64,000 nt of DNA from an uncultured Bacteroidota bacterium (GCA_902622595.1 CACNQM010000005.1:1-64000); one strand, 5' to 3'; counted from the stretch's first letter, positions 34,084 to 43,667 are shown. Made by a program: numbers and translations. Notes: generated from the letters alone by a model not told the origin.

Positions 34084-34656
34084 TTAATTTTTTAAAAAAC
34101 TCATTTTGTATTTTACATCAACTTCTCCAATTGATATTAAATTTAGTTCCTCTCTGAGTTTTTTTCTTTCCTTATATTTAAGTTTGTCAGTAAATAGAAT
34201 TCCTTTTAAATGGTCATACTCGTGCTGAATTACTCTTGCAATTATTCCTGAACATTCCATTTCATGAGATGATAAATTTTCATCTAAAAATTTTATTTTT
34301 AAACAACTCTTTCTTGTTACATTTTCTGAAATATTAGGTATGCTTAAGCAACCCTCGGGATATGTATAATTGTCCCCTTTTTCTTTAATAATTTTTGGAT
34401 TGATAAATACCTGTTTCATGTTTATTAATTCATTTTCAAAAAAATTGTCCTCATCTTTGAAAAATGAAAAATCTGCAACAAAAATAGATTTAGAAATACC
34501 AATTTGTGGGGCTGCTATTCCAACACCCTTAGCATTATACATTGTATCCCATAGATCTTTAATTAGTGATTTCAATTCACCAGGTTCATCTATATTGATT
34601 TCTATAGCTTTCTTCTTTAATATTGGATCACCATATGCAACTATAGGTCTTATCAT
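34084..34656 (-). CDS. def: Peptide deformylase
   Basis: 190 residues. All three motifs are intact: GVGIAAPQIG, EGCLSIP (metal Cys) and QHEYDHLKG (metal histidines and catalytic Glu). It removes the formyl group from nascent proteins. It overlaps the upstream ruvX by four bases on the minus strand and ends two bases from the convergent DUF349 stop. Confidence 0.97.
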   Translation of the reverse strand: MIRPIVAYGDPILKKKAIEINIDEPGELKSLIKDLWDTMYNAKGVGIAAPQIGISKSIFVADFSFFKDEDNFFENELINMKQVFINPKIIKEKGDNYTYPEGCLSIPNISENVTRKSCLKIKFLDENLSSHEMECSGIIARVIQHEYDHLKGILFTDKLKYKERKKLREELNLISIGEVDVKYKMSFLKN

Positions 34657-35084
34657 TTGTGCATTTTAATTAAATAAGATTCAAGGATCAAAGATGCACT
34701 AATTTTGTCTATTATTGATTTATCCATTCTAATTTTTTTCTTTGAATGAAATTGATGTATAATTTTCTTTGAGATCTTTGATGTATATCTTTCATCAATT
34801 CTTTCAATAGTAATATCTGGTAAATATTTATTTAAAGATTTAATTAAATCAATAATATCTTTTTCTAAATCATGGACCGTATTATTAAGTTTTAAAGGTT
34901 TACCAATAATAATTTTTTCAATATTTTCTTTTCTAGACAGTTCTTTTAAAAATTCAATAAGACTGTCAGTCTCAATAGTCTCTAATGGAAAAGAAACTAA
35001 TTTATTATAATCAGAAATTGATATTCCTGTTCTCTTTTTTCCAAAATCAATACCTATGTATTTTGTATGTTGATTATTTAACAA
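34653..35084 (-). CDS. ruvX: Putative Holliday junction resolvase / pre-16S rRNA nuclease RuvX (YqgF)
   Basis: 143 residues, TTG start. RNase H-like fold signatures: YIGIDFGKKRTGIS (first catalytic Asp), IIIGKPL, and ERIDERYTSKIS (second acidic site). In E. coli the homologue matures the 5' end of 16S rRNA. It is followed directly by def, a common flavobacterial pair. Confidence 0.92.
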   Translation of the reverse strand: MLNNQHTKYIGIDFGKKRTGISISDYNKLVSFPLETIETDSLIEFLKELSRKENIEKIIIGKPLKLNNTVHDLEKDIIDLIKSLNKYLPDITIERIDERYTSKISKKIIHQFHSKKKIRMDKSIIDKISASLILESYLIKMHK

Positions 35085-35162
35085 GTTTCTAACTTTTTGA
35101 AAATATTATTTAAAGATCTTTATAATTAATTTCAATACTTTTACTGGTAAAATTATCAAAAA

Positions 35163-35720
35163 TTGGATAAGGAAATAAAAAACGCTGTGATTGCACTAGA
35201 ATCAGGTGAAACTATTCTATACCCAACTGATACTGTTTGGGGTATTGGGTGTAATGCACTATCAGACAATGCAACAAAAAAGATATTTGAATTAAAAAAA
35301 AGAGATTACTCAAATGGACTAATCTGTTTAGCCTCTAGCTTTGAAATGATCAGTAAATATGCTGATATAAGTGAGATTGAAAAGCTTAATCAAATTTCAG
35401 ATGACTCCCCTACCACATTTATATTTGATAATCCAAAAGACATCTCCAATTTTGTACTAGGAAATAATAGATCAATAGCATTTAGAGTACCAAAAAACAA
35501 TTTTTGTATAAGACTAATTAAAACTTTTGGAAAACCTATTGTATCTACCTCTGCTAATCTTTCAGGATTTAAGGTACCTTTAAATTTTAATGATATTGAA
35601 CCTGAAATAAAAGAAAGTGTTGGATATGTAGTCAAGCTTGAACAAGCAAAAGAATGCAATGCATCCTCAAGAATTTTGAAGTATAACTATGACAATAAAT
35701 GCTTTGACAGACTGAGATGA
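35163..35720 (+). CDS. L-threonylcarbamoyladenylate synthase (TsaC/Sua5 family)
   Basis: 185 residues, TTG start. YrdC-domain signatures: ILYPTDTVWGIGCNA, ELKKRDYS, IAFRVPKN and PIVSTSANLSG. The C-terminal Sua5 domain is missing, so it is the short TsaC type. It makes the threonylcarbamoyl-AMP used for the t6A modification next to the anticodon. It overlaps the downstream tRNA nucleotidyltransferase gene by four bases, keeping two tRNA-maturation genes together. Confidence 0.93.
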   Translation: MDKEIKNAVIALESGETILYPTDTVWGIGCNALSDNATKKIFELKKRDYSNGLICLASSFEMISKYADISEIEKLNQISDDSPTTFIFDNPKDISNFVLGNNRSIAFRVPKNNFCIRLIKTFGKPIVSTSANLSGFKVPLNFNDIEPEIKESVGYVVKLEQAKECNASSRILKYNYDNKCFDRLR

Positions 35721-37156
35721 ATTCTTTAAATAGTGAAATATTAAATTATTTAAAGGCAGATAATATATTTGAGATTATTTCTGCTGCAGCTGATGAATTA
35801 TCTGTTGAAACATACATTGTTGGTGGGTATGTAAGAGATATAATACTTAAAAGAGATCTAAAAAAAGATGTTGATATAATGTGTGTTGGTTCAGGAATAG
35901 ATCTTGCTAAAGCATTTCATAAGAAACTTAAACCAAATATTACACCCTCAAAAATTAATATCTATAAAAGATTTGGAACAGCAATGATAAGTCATAATAA
36001 TTTTAAGATTGAATTTGTTGGTGCTAGGAAGGAATCGTACTCGAAGTATACTAGGAATCCAAACACTAAACCAGGAAACTTTATGGATGACATGCTAAGA
36101 AGAGATTTTACAATTAATACAATTGCAATAAGACTCAATAAAGAAAATTTCGGAGAATTAGTTGATACTTTTGGTGGTGTCCAGGACATATCAAAAAAAA
36201 TTATTGTAACACCTAATGAGCCAAATAAAACTTTTTCAGATGACCCACTGAGAATGTTAAGAGCTGTAAGGTTTGCTTCTCAATTAAAATTTAATATTGA
36301 TGAAAAGACTAAAAATTCAATAAAAAAAAACTCACAAAGACTTAAAATTCTATCTCCGGAAAGGGTATCCGATGAAATTAATAAGATACTATTGACAGAA
36401 AGCCCTTCAATCGGATTTAAAAATTTAGAAAGCTTAAATCTATTAGAATTTATAATACCTGAATTAATTGATTTAAAAGGAATTGAAGAAGTTGAAGGTC
36501 AAACACATAAAGATAATTTTTATCATACCCTTGAAGTATTAGATAACATCTCAAAGAATACAGATAATCTTTGGTTAAGATGGGCAGCACTTCTTCATGA
36601 TATCGGAAAAGCTCCAACCAAAAAATTTAATAAAAAAATTGGATGGACATTTCATGGTCATGAATATGTAGGATCAAAAATGGTTAATAAAATATTTAAA
36701 AGACTTAAGTTACCATTAAATGAGACTCTTAAGTATGTTCAAAAAATAGTAATGATGAGTTCTAGACCTATAATAATTTCGGAAGATATAGTTACTGATT
36801 CTGCGGTAAGAAGACTAATTTATGATGCTAAGGACTCAATTGAAGATTTACTAACCCTTTGCGAAGCAGACATTACTACAAAGAATCTTAAAAAGTCTAT
36901 TAAATACCAAAATAATTTTAAAATTGTTAGAAAAAAAATTAAAGATGTAGAGGAGAGAGATAGCATAAGAAACTTTCAGCCTCCAGTGACAGGTGAAATC
37001 ATAATGAATCATTTTAAAATTAAACCATGTAAAGAGATTGGAATTATTAAGGAAAAGATCAAGAATGCAATTTTAGACGGTGAAATAAATAATGATTTCG
37101 ATGAAGCATTTAAATTAATGCTGAAAATTGGAAAATCAATGGGATTAAAAAAATGA
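35717..37156 (+). CDS. cca: CCA tRNA nucleotidyltransferase with HD domain
   Basis: 479 residues. The class II nucleotidyltransferase head reads YIVGGYVRDIILKRD with metal motif DVDIM, and RRDFTINTIA and DDPLRMLRAVRFASQL follow. A C-terminal HD domain carries ALLHDIGKAPT. It should add or repair the 3' CCA; neither proline tRNA here encodes CCA. It overlaps both neighbours by four bases. Confidence 0.94.
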   Translation: MNSLNSEILNYLKADNIFEIISAAADELSVETYIVGGYVRDIILKRDLKKDVDIMCVGSGIDLAKAFHKKLKPNITPSKINIYKRFGTAMISHNNFKIEFVGARKESYSKYTRNPNTKPGNFMDDMLRRDFTINTIAIRLNKENFGELVDTFGGVQDISKKIIVTPNEPNKTFSDDPLRMLRAVRFASQLKFNIDEKTKNSIKKNSQRLKILSPERVSDEINKILLTESPSIGFKNLESLNLLEFIIPELIDLKGIEEVEGQTHKDNFYHTLEVLDNISKNTDNLWLRWAALLHDIGKAPTKKFNKKIGWTFHGHEYVGSKMVNKIFKRLKLPLNETLKYVQKIVMMSSRPIIISEDIVTDSAVRRLIYDAKDSIEDLLTLCEADITTKNLKKSIKYQNNFKIVRKKIKDVEERDSIRNFQPPVTGEIIMNHFKIKPCKEIGIIKEKIKNAILDGEINNDFDEAFKLMLKIGKSMGLKK

Positions 37157-38181
37157 ATAGTCTGCACAAGACCACAATTATATCAATAATTATTGTCTAT
37201 CTAGTTATTTTAGCTGGAGGAATAGTTAGAATGACTGGCAGTGGAATGGGTTGTCCAGATTGGCCAAAATGTTTTGGATTTTTAATTCCGCCAACAGAGA
37301 GATCCCAATTAGATTGGAAATCAAATTTTGATTATAATAAGAATCAAATAATTATTATTGATGAAAAATTATTTTATGCTAATAGTAGCTTTAAATCAAA
37401 AGATAAATTTAATTCATATAATTGGAGTAAGTACACAAAACACGATTATTCAAAATTTAATGTATATCATACCTGGATTGAATATATAAACAGACTAATA
37501 GGTGCTCTTGCAGGGTTATCCGTATTAATATTATTTTTTGTTTCCTTAAAATTCATTAAAACTAGAAAATTAATTTCAGCATTATCATTTTTAGCTTTAA
37601 TTGCAATTCTCTTTCAAGCTTGGTTAGGTAAAACTGTAGTTGATAGCAATCTTACCGCAAATACTATAACTGTTCATATGCTTATGGCTATAGTCCTCTT
37701 GTTTATACTATTCTCTATTTTAGCATTTTCAAATACTAAAAAACTGAAATTTAAAATATCAAAAAATATTTCATTATTAGTATTACTATCATTAGGACTT
37801 CTGCTTATTCAAATAATCACAGGAACAGAAGTTAGAAAATTTATAGATATCAAAATGGAATTATTCAATTATATAGAAAAAGAAAAATGGATAGAAAATA
37901 TTACAAGTACATTTAGTTTTCACAGGAGTTTTTCTTGGTCAATTATTATTGTAAACAGTGTAATATATTTTAAAGCAATAAAAATTGGGTTAAAGTCAAA
38001 ACTGATATATATAGTAAACTTTTTAATTTTTTTACAAATTATTTCTGGTATAATTATGTACTATTTTAATTTTCCATTTACATCTCAACCAATACACTTA
38101 TTAATTTCAACATTGATTATTGGCATTCAATTTTATTTTTTACTATTGTACAACATTTCAAATAATGCAATTAAAATTTAG
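37153..38181 (+). CDS. ctaA: Heme A synthase (COX15/CtaA)
   Basis: 342 residues, about eight membrane helices. The family's heme-ligand and catalytic histidines appear in YHTWIEYINRLIG, TVHMLMAIV, FSFHRSFSW and QPIHLLIST, with GSGMGCPDWPKCFG in the first loop. It oxidises heme O to heme A for the aa3/caa3 oxidases, so aerobic respiration is implied. The next gene starts inside its 3' end. Confidence 0.95.
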   Translation: MNSLHKTTIISIIIVYLVILAGGIVRMTGSGMGCPDWPKCFGFLIPPTERSQLDWKSNFDYNKNQIIIIDEKLFYANSSFKSKDKFNSYNWSKYTKHDYSKFNVYHTWIEYINRLIGALAGLSVLILFFVSLKFIKTRKLISALSFLALIAILFQAWLGKTVVDSNLTANTITVHMLMAIVLLFILFSILAFSNTKKLKFKISKNISLLVLLSLGLLLIQIITGTEVRKFIDIKMELFNYIEKEKWIENITSTFSFHRSFSWSIIIVNSVIYFKAIKIGLKSKLIYIVNFLIFLQIISGIIMYYFNFPFTSQPIHLLISTLIIGIQFYFLLLYNISNNAIKI

Positions 38182-38626
38182 AATAATATTAAACGTTAAA
38201 GAAGATGTGCTAAGAGATATAATAATAGACTCTAGCACTTCACTTATAGAATTCAGCAATATAATTTCAACTGAATTTGGATTTGATTCATCTGAAATAT
38301 CTACATTTCATAAAACAGATGATAACTGGGAACAACTTGATGAAATTAAAATTTTTAAAATAGATGATAAAGATGAAATAATGGATAACATTCCTATTTC
38401 AAATTTTTTTATTTTAAAAAATGATAAACTTATTTTTATTTACGACTTTTTAAATTATTGGACATTTTTTATTGAACTACATGAGGTTGGCGACTTTATT
38501 AATGATGATAGTAAATATGTTGTTATTAATTCAGTCGGTGAAGTTCCCAAAGAGGCACCATCGAATATATTTAATGTAAGTGATAAAATTAATGAAACAG
38601 ATTTTGATGATAATCAGATAGATTAA
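38165..38626 (+). CDS. Plasmid pRiA4b ORF-3-like protein
   Basis: 153 residues from the ATG at 38165, which is better than an upstream start because the family strand LKFRIILNVKEDVLRDIII begins at once. The rest fits the pRiA4b ORF-3 domain (TSLIEFSNIISTEFGFD, KLIFIYDFLNYWTFFIEL), with an acidic tail. The family is named after a mobile-element gene but occurs widely in Bacteroidota chromosomes; no function is established. It overlaps ctaA by 17 bases and shares a base with uvrB. Confidence 0.75.
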   Translation: MQLKFRIILNVKEDVLRDIIIDSSTSLIEFSNIISTEFGFDSSEISTFHKTDDNWEQLDEIKIFKIDDKDEIMDNIPISNFFILKNDKLIFIYDFLNYWTFFIELHEVGDFINDDSKYVVINSVGEVPKEAPSNIFNVSDKINETDFDDNQID

Positions 38627-40608
38627 TGAGCTTTTCACTAAAATCAGACTTTAAACCAACCGGAGATCAACCAAATGCAATTAAGAGTATAACTGACTCA
38701 TTCACTAGTAATCAAAATCATGTAACTCTTCAGGGAGTTACTGGATCAGGAAAAACTTTTACTGTAGCTAATGTTGTTCAAGAATTAAAAAAGCCAACAC
38801 TTGTTTTAGCTCATAATAAAACTCTAGCAGCTCAATTATATTCAGAATTTCAAAATTTTTTTCCAAATAATGCTGTAGAATATTTTGTTTCGTATTATGA
38901 CTATTATCAGCCAGAGGCATACATTCCATCTTCAGGTCTTTATATTGAAAAAGACTTATCAATTAATGAGCAAATTGAAAAATTCAGATTAAGCGCAACT
39001 TCTTCTTTACTCTCTGGAAGAGATGACATAATTGTAGTTGCTTCAGTGTCATGTATATATGGCATTGGAAACCCATCTGAATTTAAAAAACATGTTATTA
39101 GAATTGAAGTAAATCAAGAAATTCAAATTCCTAAACTTTTATCATTATTTGTAAAAAGTCAATATTCTAGGTCAATAAATGATCTAAATAGAGGAAGCTT
39201 TAAAGTTAAAGGTGATGTGGTGGATATATTCCCAAGTTATTCAGATATATTTTACAGAATTAATTTTTTTGGAGATAATATTGAAAGTATTGAATCAATT
39301 GACCCTTTATCAGGCAATAAAATTGAAGACTATAATAATTTGAGAATCTTTCCCGCTATGATTTTTGTTACGTCAGAATCAAGTATTAAGTCTGCAATAA
39401 ATAATATAGAATTTGATTTAGAGGAACAAGTAAAGTATTTTGAAGAGATTCAAAGAGGTCTTGAAGCTAAGAGAATAAAAGAAAGAACAGAGTTTGATCT
39501 GGAAATGATAAAAGAACTTGGATATTGTTCAGGTATTGAGAATTATTCGAGATACCTAGATGGAAGGAGTCCAGGGACTCGCCCTTTTTGTTTATTAGAT
39601 TATTTTCCGGAAGATTATTTAATGGTAATTGATGAAAGTCATGTTACTATTCCTCAGGTTCATGCCATGTACGGTGGAGACAGGAGTAGAAAAGAAAATC
39701 TAGTTGAATATGGATTCCGACTTCCTGCAGCACTTGATAATAGACCATTAAAATTTGAGGAATTTGAAGACCTTCAAAACCATGTGTTGTATGTTAGTGC
39801 AACACCAGCAGATTACGAACTTAGAAAATCCGAGGGTCTTTATGTTGAACAAATAATTAGACCAACTGGTGTTCTTGATCCAATAATTGAGGTTAGAAAA
39901 TCTGAAAATCAAATTGATGATTTAATTGAAGAGATTCTTAAAAGAGTTGAAAAAGACGAGAGAGTTCTTGTTACTACATTAACCAAAAGAATGGCAGAGG
40001 AATTAACAAAATATCTTCACAAGTCAAAAATTAGAGCTAATTATATTCATAGTGATATTGATACACTTGAAAGAGTAGAAATAATGCAAAATTTAAGGAA
40101 AGGAATATTTGATGTTTTAGTTGGTGTAAATTTATTACGAGAAGGTCTTGATCTGCCTGAAGTATCTCTTGTAGCAATTTTAGATGCAGACAAAGAAGGA
40201 TTCCTAAGAAGCCATAGATCTCTGATTCAGACTGTAGGTAGAGCTGCAAGAAACATAAATGGAAAATCTATAATGTATGCAGATATAATAACTGACAGTA
40301 TGAAAAAGACAATTGATGAAACTAAATACAGGAGAAAGAAACAACAGGAATATAATAATCTAAATAATTTAGTTCCAAAACAGATGGAAAGATCATTTAC
40401 AAATTCATTTGAACAAATTGGAGAGTCTGTTAGCACTAATTACGATGACTTTGAAGAAGAGATAAAAAAGTATCATACAGATAACCAAATTGAGGTCAAA
40501 ATTAGAGAGTTAAGAAAAGAAATGGAAAGAGTAGCAAAAAAACTTGATTTTCTTAAAGCTGCTGATCTTAGAGACAAAATTGAATATTTAAAGAAAAAAA
40601 TTAAATAA
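38626..40608 (+). CDS. uvrB: Excinuclease ABC subunit B
   Basis: 660 residues. Walker A GVTGSGKTFTVANV, the damage-verifying beta-hairpin YYDYYQPEAYIP, DESHVTIPQ (motif II), and LIQTVGRAARN (motif VI) are present, with a C-terminal UVR motif (MERVAKKLDFLKAADLRDKI) for UvrC contact. It verifies lesions in nucleotide excision repair. A palindromic terminator follows directly. Confidence 0.98.
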   Translation: MSFSLKSDFKPTGDQPNAIKSITDSFTSNQNHVTLQGVTGSGKTFTVANVVQELKKPTLVLAHNKTLAAQLYSEFQNFFPNNAVEYFVSYYDYYQPEAYIPSSGLYIEKDLSINEQIEKFRLSATSSLLSGRDDIIVVASVSCIYGIGNPSEFKKHVIRIEVNQEIQIPKLLSLFVKSQYSRSINDLNRGSFKVKGDVVDIFPSYSDIFYRINFFGDNIESIESIDPLSGNKIEDYNNLRIFPAMIFVTSESSIKSAINNIEFDLEEQVKYFEEIQRGLEAKRIKERTEFDLEMIKELGYCSGIENYSRYLDGRSPGTRPFCLLDYFPEDYLMVIDESHVTIPQVHAMYGGDRSRKENLVEYGFRLPAALDNRPLKFEEFEDLQNHVLYVSATPADYELRKSEGLYVEQIIRPTGVLDPIIEVRKSENQIDDLIEEILKRVEKDERVLVTTLTKRMAEELTKYLHKSKIRANYIHSDIDTLERVEIMQNLRKGIFDVLVGVNLLREGLDLPEVSLVAILDADKEGFLRSHRSLIQTVGRAARNINGKSIMYADIITDSMKKTIDETKYRRKKQQEYNNLNNLVPKQMERSFTNSFEQIGESVSTNYDDFEEEIKKYHTDNQIEVKIRELRKEMERVAKKLDFLKAADLRDKIEYLKKKIK

Positions 40609-40611
40609 AAA

Positions 40612-40640
40612 AAGGTGTACAAATTGTACACCTTATTTTT
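40612..40640. terminator. Bidirectional terminator between uvrB and hsp20
   Basis: AAGGTGTACAA, one base and TTGTACACCTT form a near-perfect stem with A-rich sequence on the left and ATTTTT on the right. It can therefore end both convergent transcripts. Confidence 0.88.
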
Positions 40641-40654
40641 GATTATTAACTCTA

Positions 40655-41077
40655 TTAGCTTATATCAATCACCCTATTAGGTTTTGTGATACTATCCTTC
40701 CTCTTAGGTAATTTAATTTTTAGAATTCCATTTTTATAGTTTGCTTTGATTTTATCAAGTTCTACTGATTCCGGAACTCTGAATGACCTTTGAAAAGATG
40801 AATAATTAAATTCATATAATCTGATATTTTCATTTTGATCATAATCAGAATTGTTTGTTGAAATCACTAAAATTTTATCATTTAATTCTATGGTAAAGTC
40901 ATCTTTCTTCATTCCTGGCACAGCAAGATCGATTTCAAAAGAATCATTATTCTCAACAGAATTAACTGATGGTACAGAATGTCTTCTATTAAATAAGTTC
41001 ATTCCAAAGTCATCATTAAAGAATTCATTCATTAATGATGGAAAAACGTTGTTGTTATTATATTTTACTATTCTCAT
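40655..41077 (-). CDS. Hsp20/alpha-crystallin family small heat shock protein
   Basis: 140 residues. The alpha-crystallin domain reads FEIDLAVPGMKKDDFTIEL through SFRVPESVELDKIKANYKNGILKIKLPK, with a short C-terminal extension. It acts as an ATP-independent holdase. The upstream region has an 11-base inverted repeat (41155-41165) but no CIRCE element, so the mode of heat control is unknown. Confidence 0.95.
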   Translation of the reverse strand: MRIVKYNNNNVFPSLMNEFFNDDFGMNLFNRRHSVPSVNSVENNDSFEIDLAVPGMKKDDFTIELNDKILVISTNNSDYDQNENIRLYEFNYSSFQRSFRVPESVELDKIKANYKNGILKIKLPKRKDSITKPNRVIDIS

Positions 41078-41154
41078 AATTTATTTTTTTAATTAAACAT
41101 TGAATCATAAATTCAATAGATAATAGTCAAATAGAATACCAAATAGTAAAACAT

Positions 41155-41165
41155 GTCAAAATGAC
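41155..41165. promoter_or_regulatory. Inverted repeat upstream of hsp20
   Basis: GTCA-AAA-TGAC, 78 bases before the hsp20 ATG and just beyond the sucC terminator. It could be an operator; it could also be chance in AT-rich DNA. Confidence 0.3.
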
Positions 41166-41168
41166 GTT

Positions 41169-41198
41169 AAAAAATAAAAAAATATGACTATATGTCAT
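41169..41198 (-). terminator. Terminator at the end of sucC
   Basis: On the minus strand ATGAC and GTCAT pair around a five-base loop. They are followed by ATTTTTTTATTTTTT. The stem contains the sucC stop codon. Confidence 0.65.
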
Positions 41199-42385
41199 TT
41201 TATAGCAGCTTGAACCTTTTTTGCTGCCTCATCAAAAGCAGTAGCTGATTGAACATTTAAACCAGAAGTATCAATAATTTCCTTGGCCTTCGCTGAATTA
41301 GTACCCTGAAGTCTAACAATAATCGGTATATTGATATTATCTAAATTCTGGTAAGCAGAAACAATACCCTCCGCTACTCTGTCACACCTAACTATTCCAC
41401 CAAATATATTTACTAAAATGGCCTTTACATTTGAATCTTGAAGTATAAGTCTGAAAGCCTTTTCAACCCTATTAGAATCAGCGGTTCCACCTACGTCTAG
41501 AAAGTTTGCAGGTTCACCACCAGCAAGTTTAATTAGGTCCATAGTTGCCATTGCTAGCCCAGCACCGTTAACCATACATCCTACATTCCCATCTAAGTCA
41601 ACATAGTTTAAACCATTTTCTCTTGCCTCAACTTCTATTGGATTTTCTTCATTTAAGTCTCTCAAGGACTCATAATCTTTGTGCCTAAATAGGGCATTTT
41701 CATCAATAGTAACTTTTGAATCCACAGCAATTATTTTATCATCTGAAGCTTTTAATACAGGATTTATCTCAAATAATGATGCATCAGAGTTAACATATGC
41801 GTTGTAAAGATTTGTAATAAATTTTGACATATTTTTAAAAGCCTGACCCTTTAAACCAAGATTGAAGGCAATTTTTCTTGACTGGAATGGAAGAATTCCA
41901 GTTCCCGGGTCAACTTCTTCATTAAAAATTAGCTCTGGAGTATTTTCTGCAACTGCTTCGATATCAACACCCCCTTCAGTTGAGTAAACAATCATATTTT
42001 TAGATGATGATCTGTTAAGCAAAACTGATATATAGAATTCCTTTCTATCAAACTCTCCATCATAATAAACATCCTCAGCAATAAGGACCTTTCTTACAAG
42101 CTTTCCATCTTTTGATGTTTGCGGTGTAACTAGCTTCATCCCAATTATATCAGATGAAATTTTATTTACTTCTTCTAAGTTCTTTGCAATTCTAACACCT
42201 CCTCCTTTTCCTCTACCGCCTGCATGTATTTGCGCCTTTACTACAAATATTTTAGTACCCGTCTCTTCAGAGAGCTTTTTTGCACATTTTACAGCTTCAT
42301 CAACTGTGCTTGCAACATAACCTTTTTGGATCTCAACATTAAATTTTTTGAGTAGTTCTTTTCCCTGATATTCATGTAAATTCAT
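41195..42385 (-). CDS. sucC: Succinyl-CoA synthetase beta subunit (ADP-forming)
   Basis: 396 residues from ATG 42385; the open frame reaches a GTG two codons earlier, but MNLHEYQGKELL is the canonical N-terminus. ATP-grasp features include KAQIHAGGRGKGGGV, FEINPVL and VDSKVTIDENALFRH. The CoA-ligase part has FLDVGGTADSNRV and VNIFGGIVRCD. It makes ATP from succinyl-CoA in the TCA cycle with SucD, which is not in this window. The -7 box is five bases from the ATG. Confidence 0.97.
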   Translation of the reverse strand: MNLHEYQGKELLKKFNVEIQKGYVASTVDEAVKCAKKLSEETGTKIFVVKAQIHAGGRGKGGGVRIAKNLEEVNKISSDIIGMKLVTPQTSKDGKLVRKVLIAEDVYYDGEFDRKEFYISVLLNRSSSKNMIVYSTEGGVDIEAVAENTPELIFNEEVDPGTGILPFQSRKIAFNLGLKGQAFKNMSKFITNLYNAYVNSDASLFEINPVLKASDDKIIAVDSKVTIDENALFRHKDYESLRDLNEENPIEVEARENGLNYVDLDGNVGCMVNGAGLAMATMDLIKLAGGEPANFLDVGGTADSNRVEKAFRLILQDSNVKAILVNIFGGIVRCDRVAEGIVSAYQNLDNINIPIIVRLQGTNSAKAKEIIDTSGLNVQSATAFDEAAKKVQAAIK

Positions 42386-42390
42386 GCGCA

Positions 42391-42398
42391 CAAATATA
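42391..42398 (-). promoter_or_regulatory. Promoter -7 box of sucC
   Basis: Minus-strand TATATTTG, an exact TAnnTTTG match, ends five bases before the ATG (spacer TGCGC). No TTTG is found at the expected -33 distance. Confidence 0.65.
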
Positions 42399-42416
42399 GC
42401 TACAAAACTTAAGAAA

Positions 42417-42447
42417 TTTGAATTATTTAAAATCAGATTTATATTTA
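42417..42447 (+). promoter_or_regulatory. Promoter of lysA
   Basis: TTTG at 42417-42420, 19 bases, then TATATTTA at 42440-42447 (one mismatch to TAnnTTTG). The ATG follows 11 bases later. Confidence 0.7.
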
Positions 42448-42458
42448 AAGATTAATTC

Positions 42459-43667
42459 ATGTATATGGATATAAAAAAACTCAAAAAAGCTGCCCAAATT
42501 TATGGCACCCCTTTGTATGTATATGATTTGTCAGTAATAGACAGGCAATTAAAAAAGTTTAAAGTAGCATTTAATAAAATAAATAATTATCAAATCCACT
42601 TTGCAGCAAAAGCTCTCTCCAATATATCAATATTAAAGTATATAAATAGTCTTGGTCTAGGGCTTGACGCAGTTTCAATTGAAGAAGTTAAAATTGGGAT
42701 TAGATGTGGCTTTAAAAAAGAAGAAATTTTATTTACTCCAAATGGAGTAAATTTTTCTGAAATTAGAGAGGCTGTATCCTTGGGAGTTAAAATAAACCTA
42801 GATAGTGTTGAGTCACTCAAAGATTTCTCTAACAGTTATCCCAATCAACCCGTATCAATCAGAATTAATCCAGGAGTATATGCTGGAGGAAATGAAAATA
42901 TTAGTGTTGGACATTTAAATTCAAAATTTGGAATTCCTGAAGAAAGATTAGATGAAATTTTAGAAATGGAATTAGATAAAAAGATCAAAGTAACAACTCT
43001 TCATATTCATACTGGGAGTGACATCATAAAGGATAATGATTTTCAATTAGGAATAAAAAAGATATTTTCAATTGCTCACAATTTTAATAATATAGAAACA
43101 ATTGATCTTGGGGGTGGAATCAAAATACCATATTTTGAGGGAGATACCGAGACTGACCTTGATAATTACGCGAAAATTATTAAAGATGAACTTAAAAAAT
43201 TCAAATCAAAGAAAGGGAAAGATTTGAAACTTATTTTTGAGCCAGGAAAATTTTTAGTAAGTGATTCAGGATATTTTATCACAAAAGTAAATTATTTAAA
43301 AAAATCAAATAAGAATACTTTTGTGCAGGTAGACTCCGGTTTTAATCACTTTGTTAGGCCTACACTCTACAAATCTTTTCATGATATAATTAATTTATCT
43401 AACCCCAATGATGAAAAATTTGAGTACTCAGTAGTAGGATATATATGCGAAAAAGACACTTTCGCAGAAAAAAGAAAAATATCAAAAATATCATCAGGTG
43501 ATATACTATGTTTTAGAAATTCTGGAGCTTATGGATTTTCCATGACAAGTAATTATAATAGCAGGCTAAAACCTTCCGAGTTATGTATCCACAATAATGA
43601 AATTAAAGAGATAAGAAAAAGAGAAGAGTTTGATGACCTTCTTTATGGTCAGATAGATATATTTTGA
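42459..43667 (+). CDS. lysA: Diaminopimelate decarboxylase
   Basis: 402 residues. The PLP lysine lies in HFAAKALSN, and HIHTGSD, LGGGIKIPY, FEPGKF, ICEKDTFAEKR and NSGAYGFSM are the family's later motifs. It converts meso-diaminopimelate to lysine, the last step of the pathway. ATG 42459 is followed by a second ATG two codons on; either may be used. It is transcribed alone and divergent from sucC. Confidence 0.96.
   Translation: MYMDIKKLKKAAQIYGTPLYVYDLSVIDRQLKKFKVAFNKINNYQIHFAAKALSNISILKYINSLGLGLDAVSIEEVKIGIRCGFKKEEILFTPNGVNFSEIREAVSLGVKINLDSVESLKDFSNSYPNQPVSIRINPGVYAGGNENISVGHLNSKFGIPEERLDEILEMELDKKIKVTTLHIHTGSDIIKDNDFQLGIKKIFSIAHNFNNIETIDLGGGIKIPYFEGDTETDLDNYAKIIKDELKKFKSKKGKDLKLIFEPGKFLVSDSGYFITKVNYLKKSNKNTFVQVDSGFNHFVRPTLYKSFHDIINLSNPNDEKFEYSVVGYICEKDTFAEKRKISKISSGDILCFRNSGAYGFSMTSNYNSRLKPSELCIHNNEIKEIRKREEFDDLLYGQIDIF

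Noticed and set aside
38165-38626. pRiA4b ORF-3-like gene as a sign of a plasmid or transposon
   Set aside because: The family name is historical; flanking genes are tightly packed housekeeping genes with no transposase, repeats or composition change.
43582-43592. DnaA-box-like GTATCCACA inside lysA
   Set aside because: Single imperfect copy within a conserved coding region; no cluster and no origin context.
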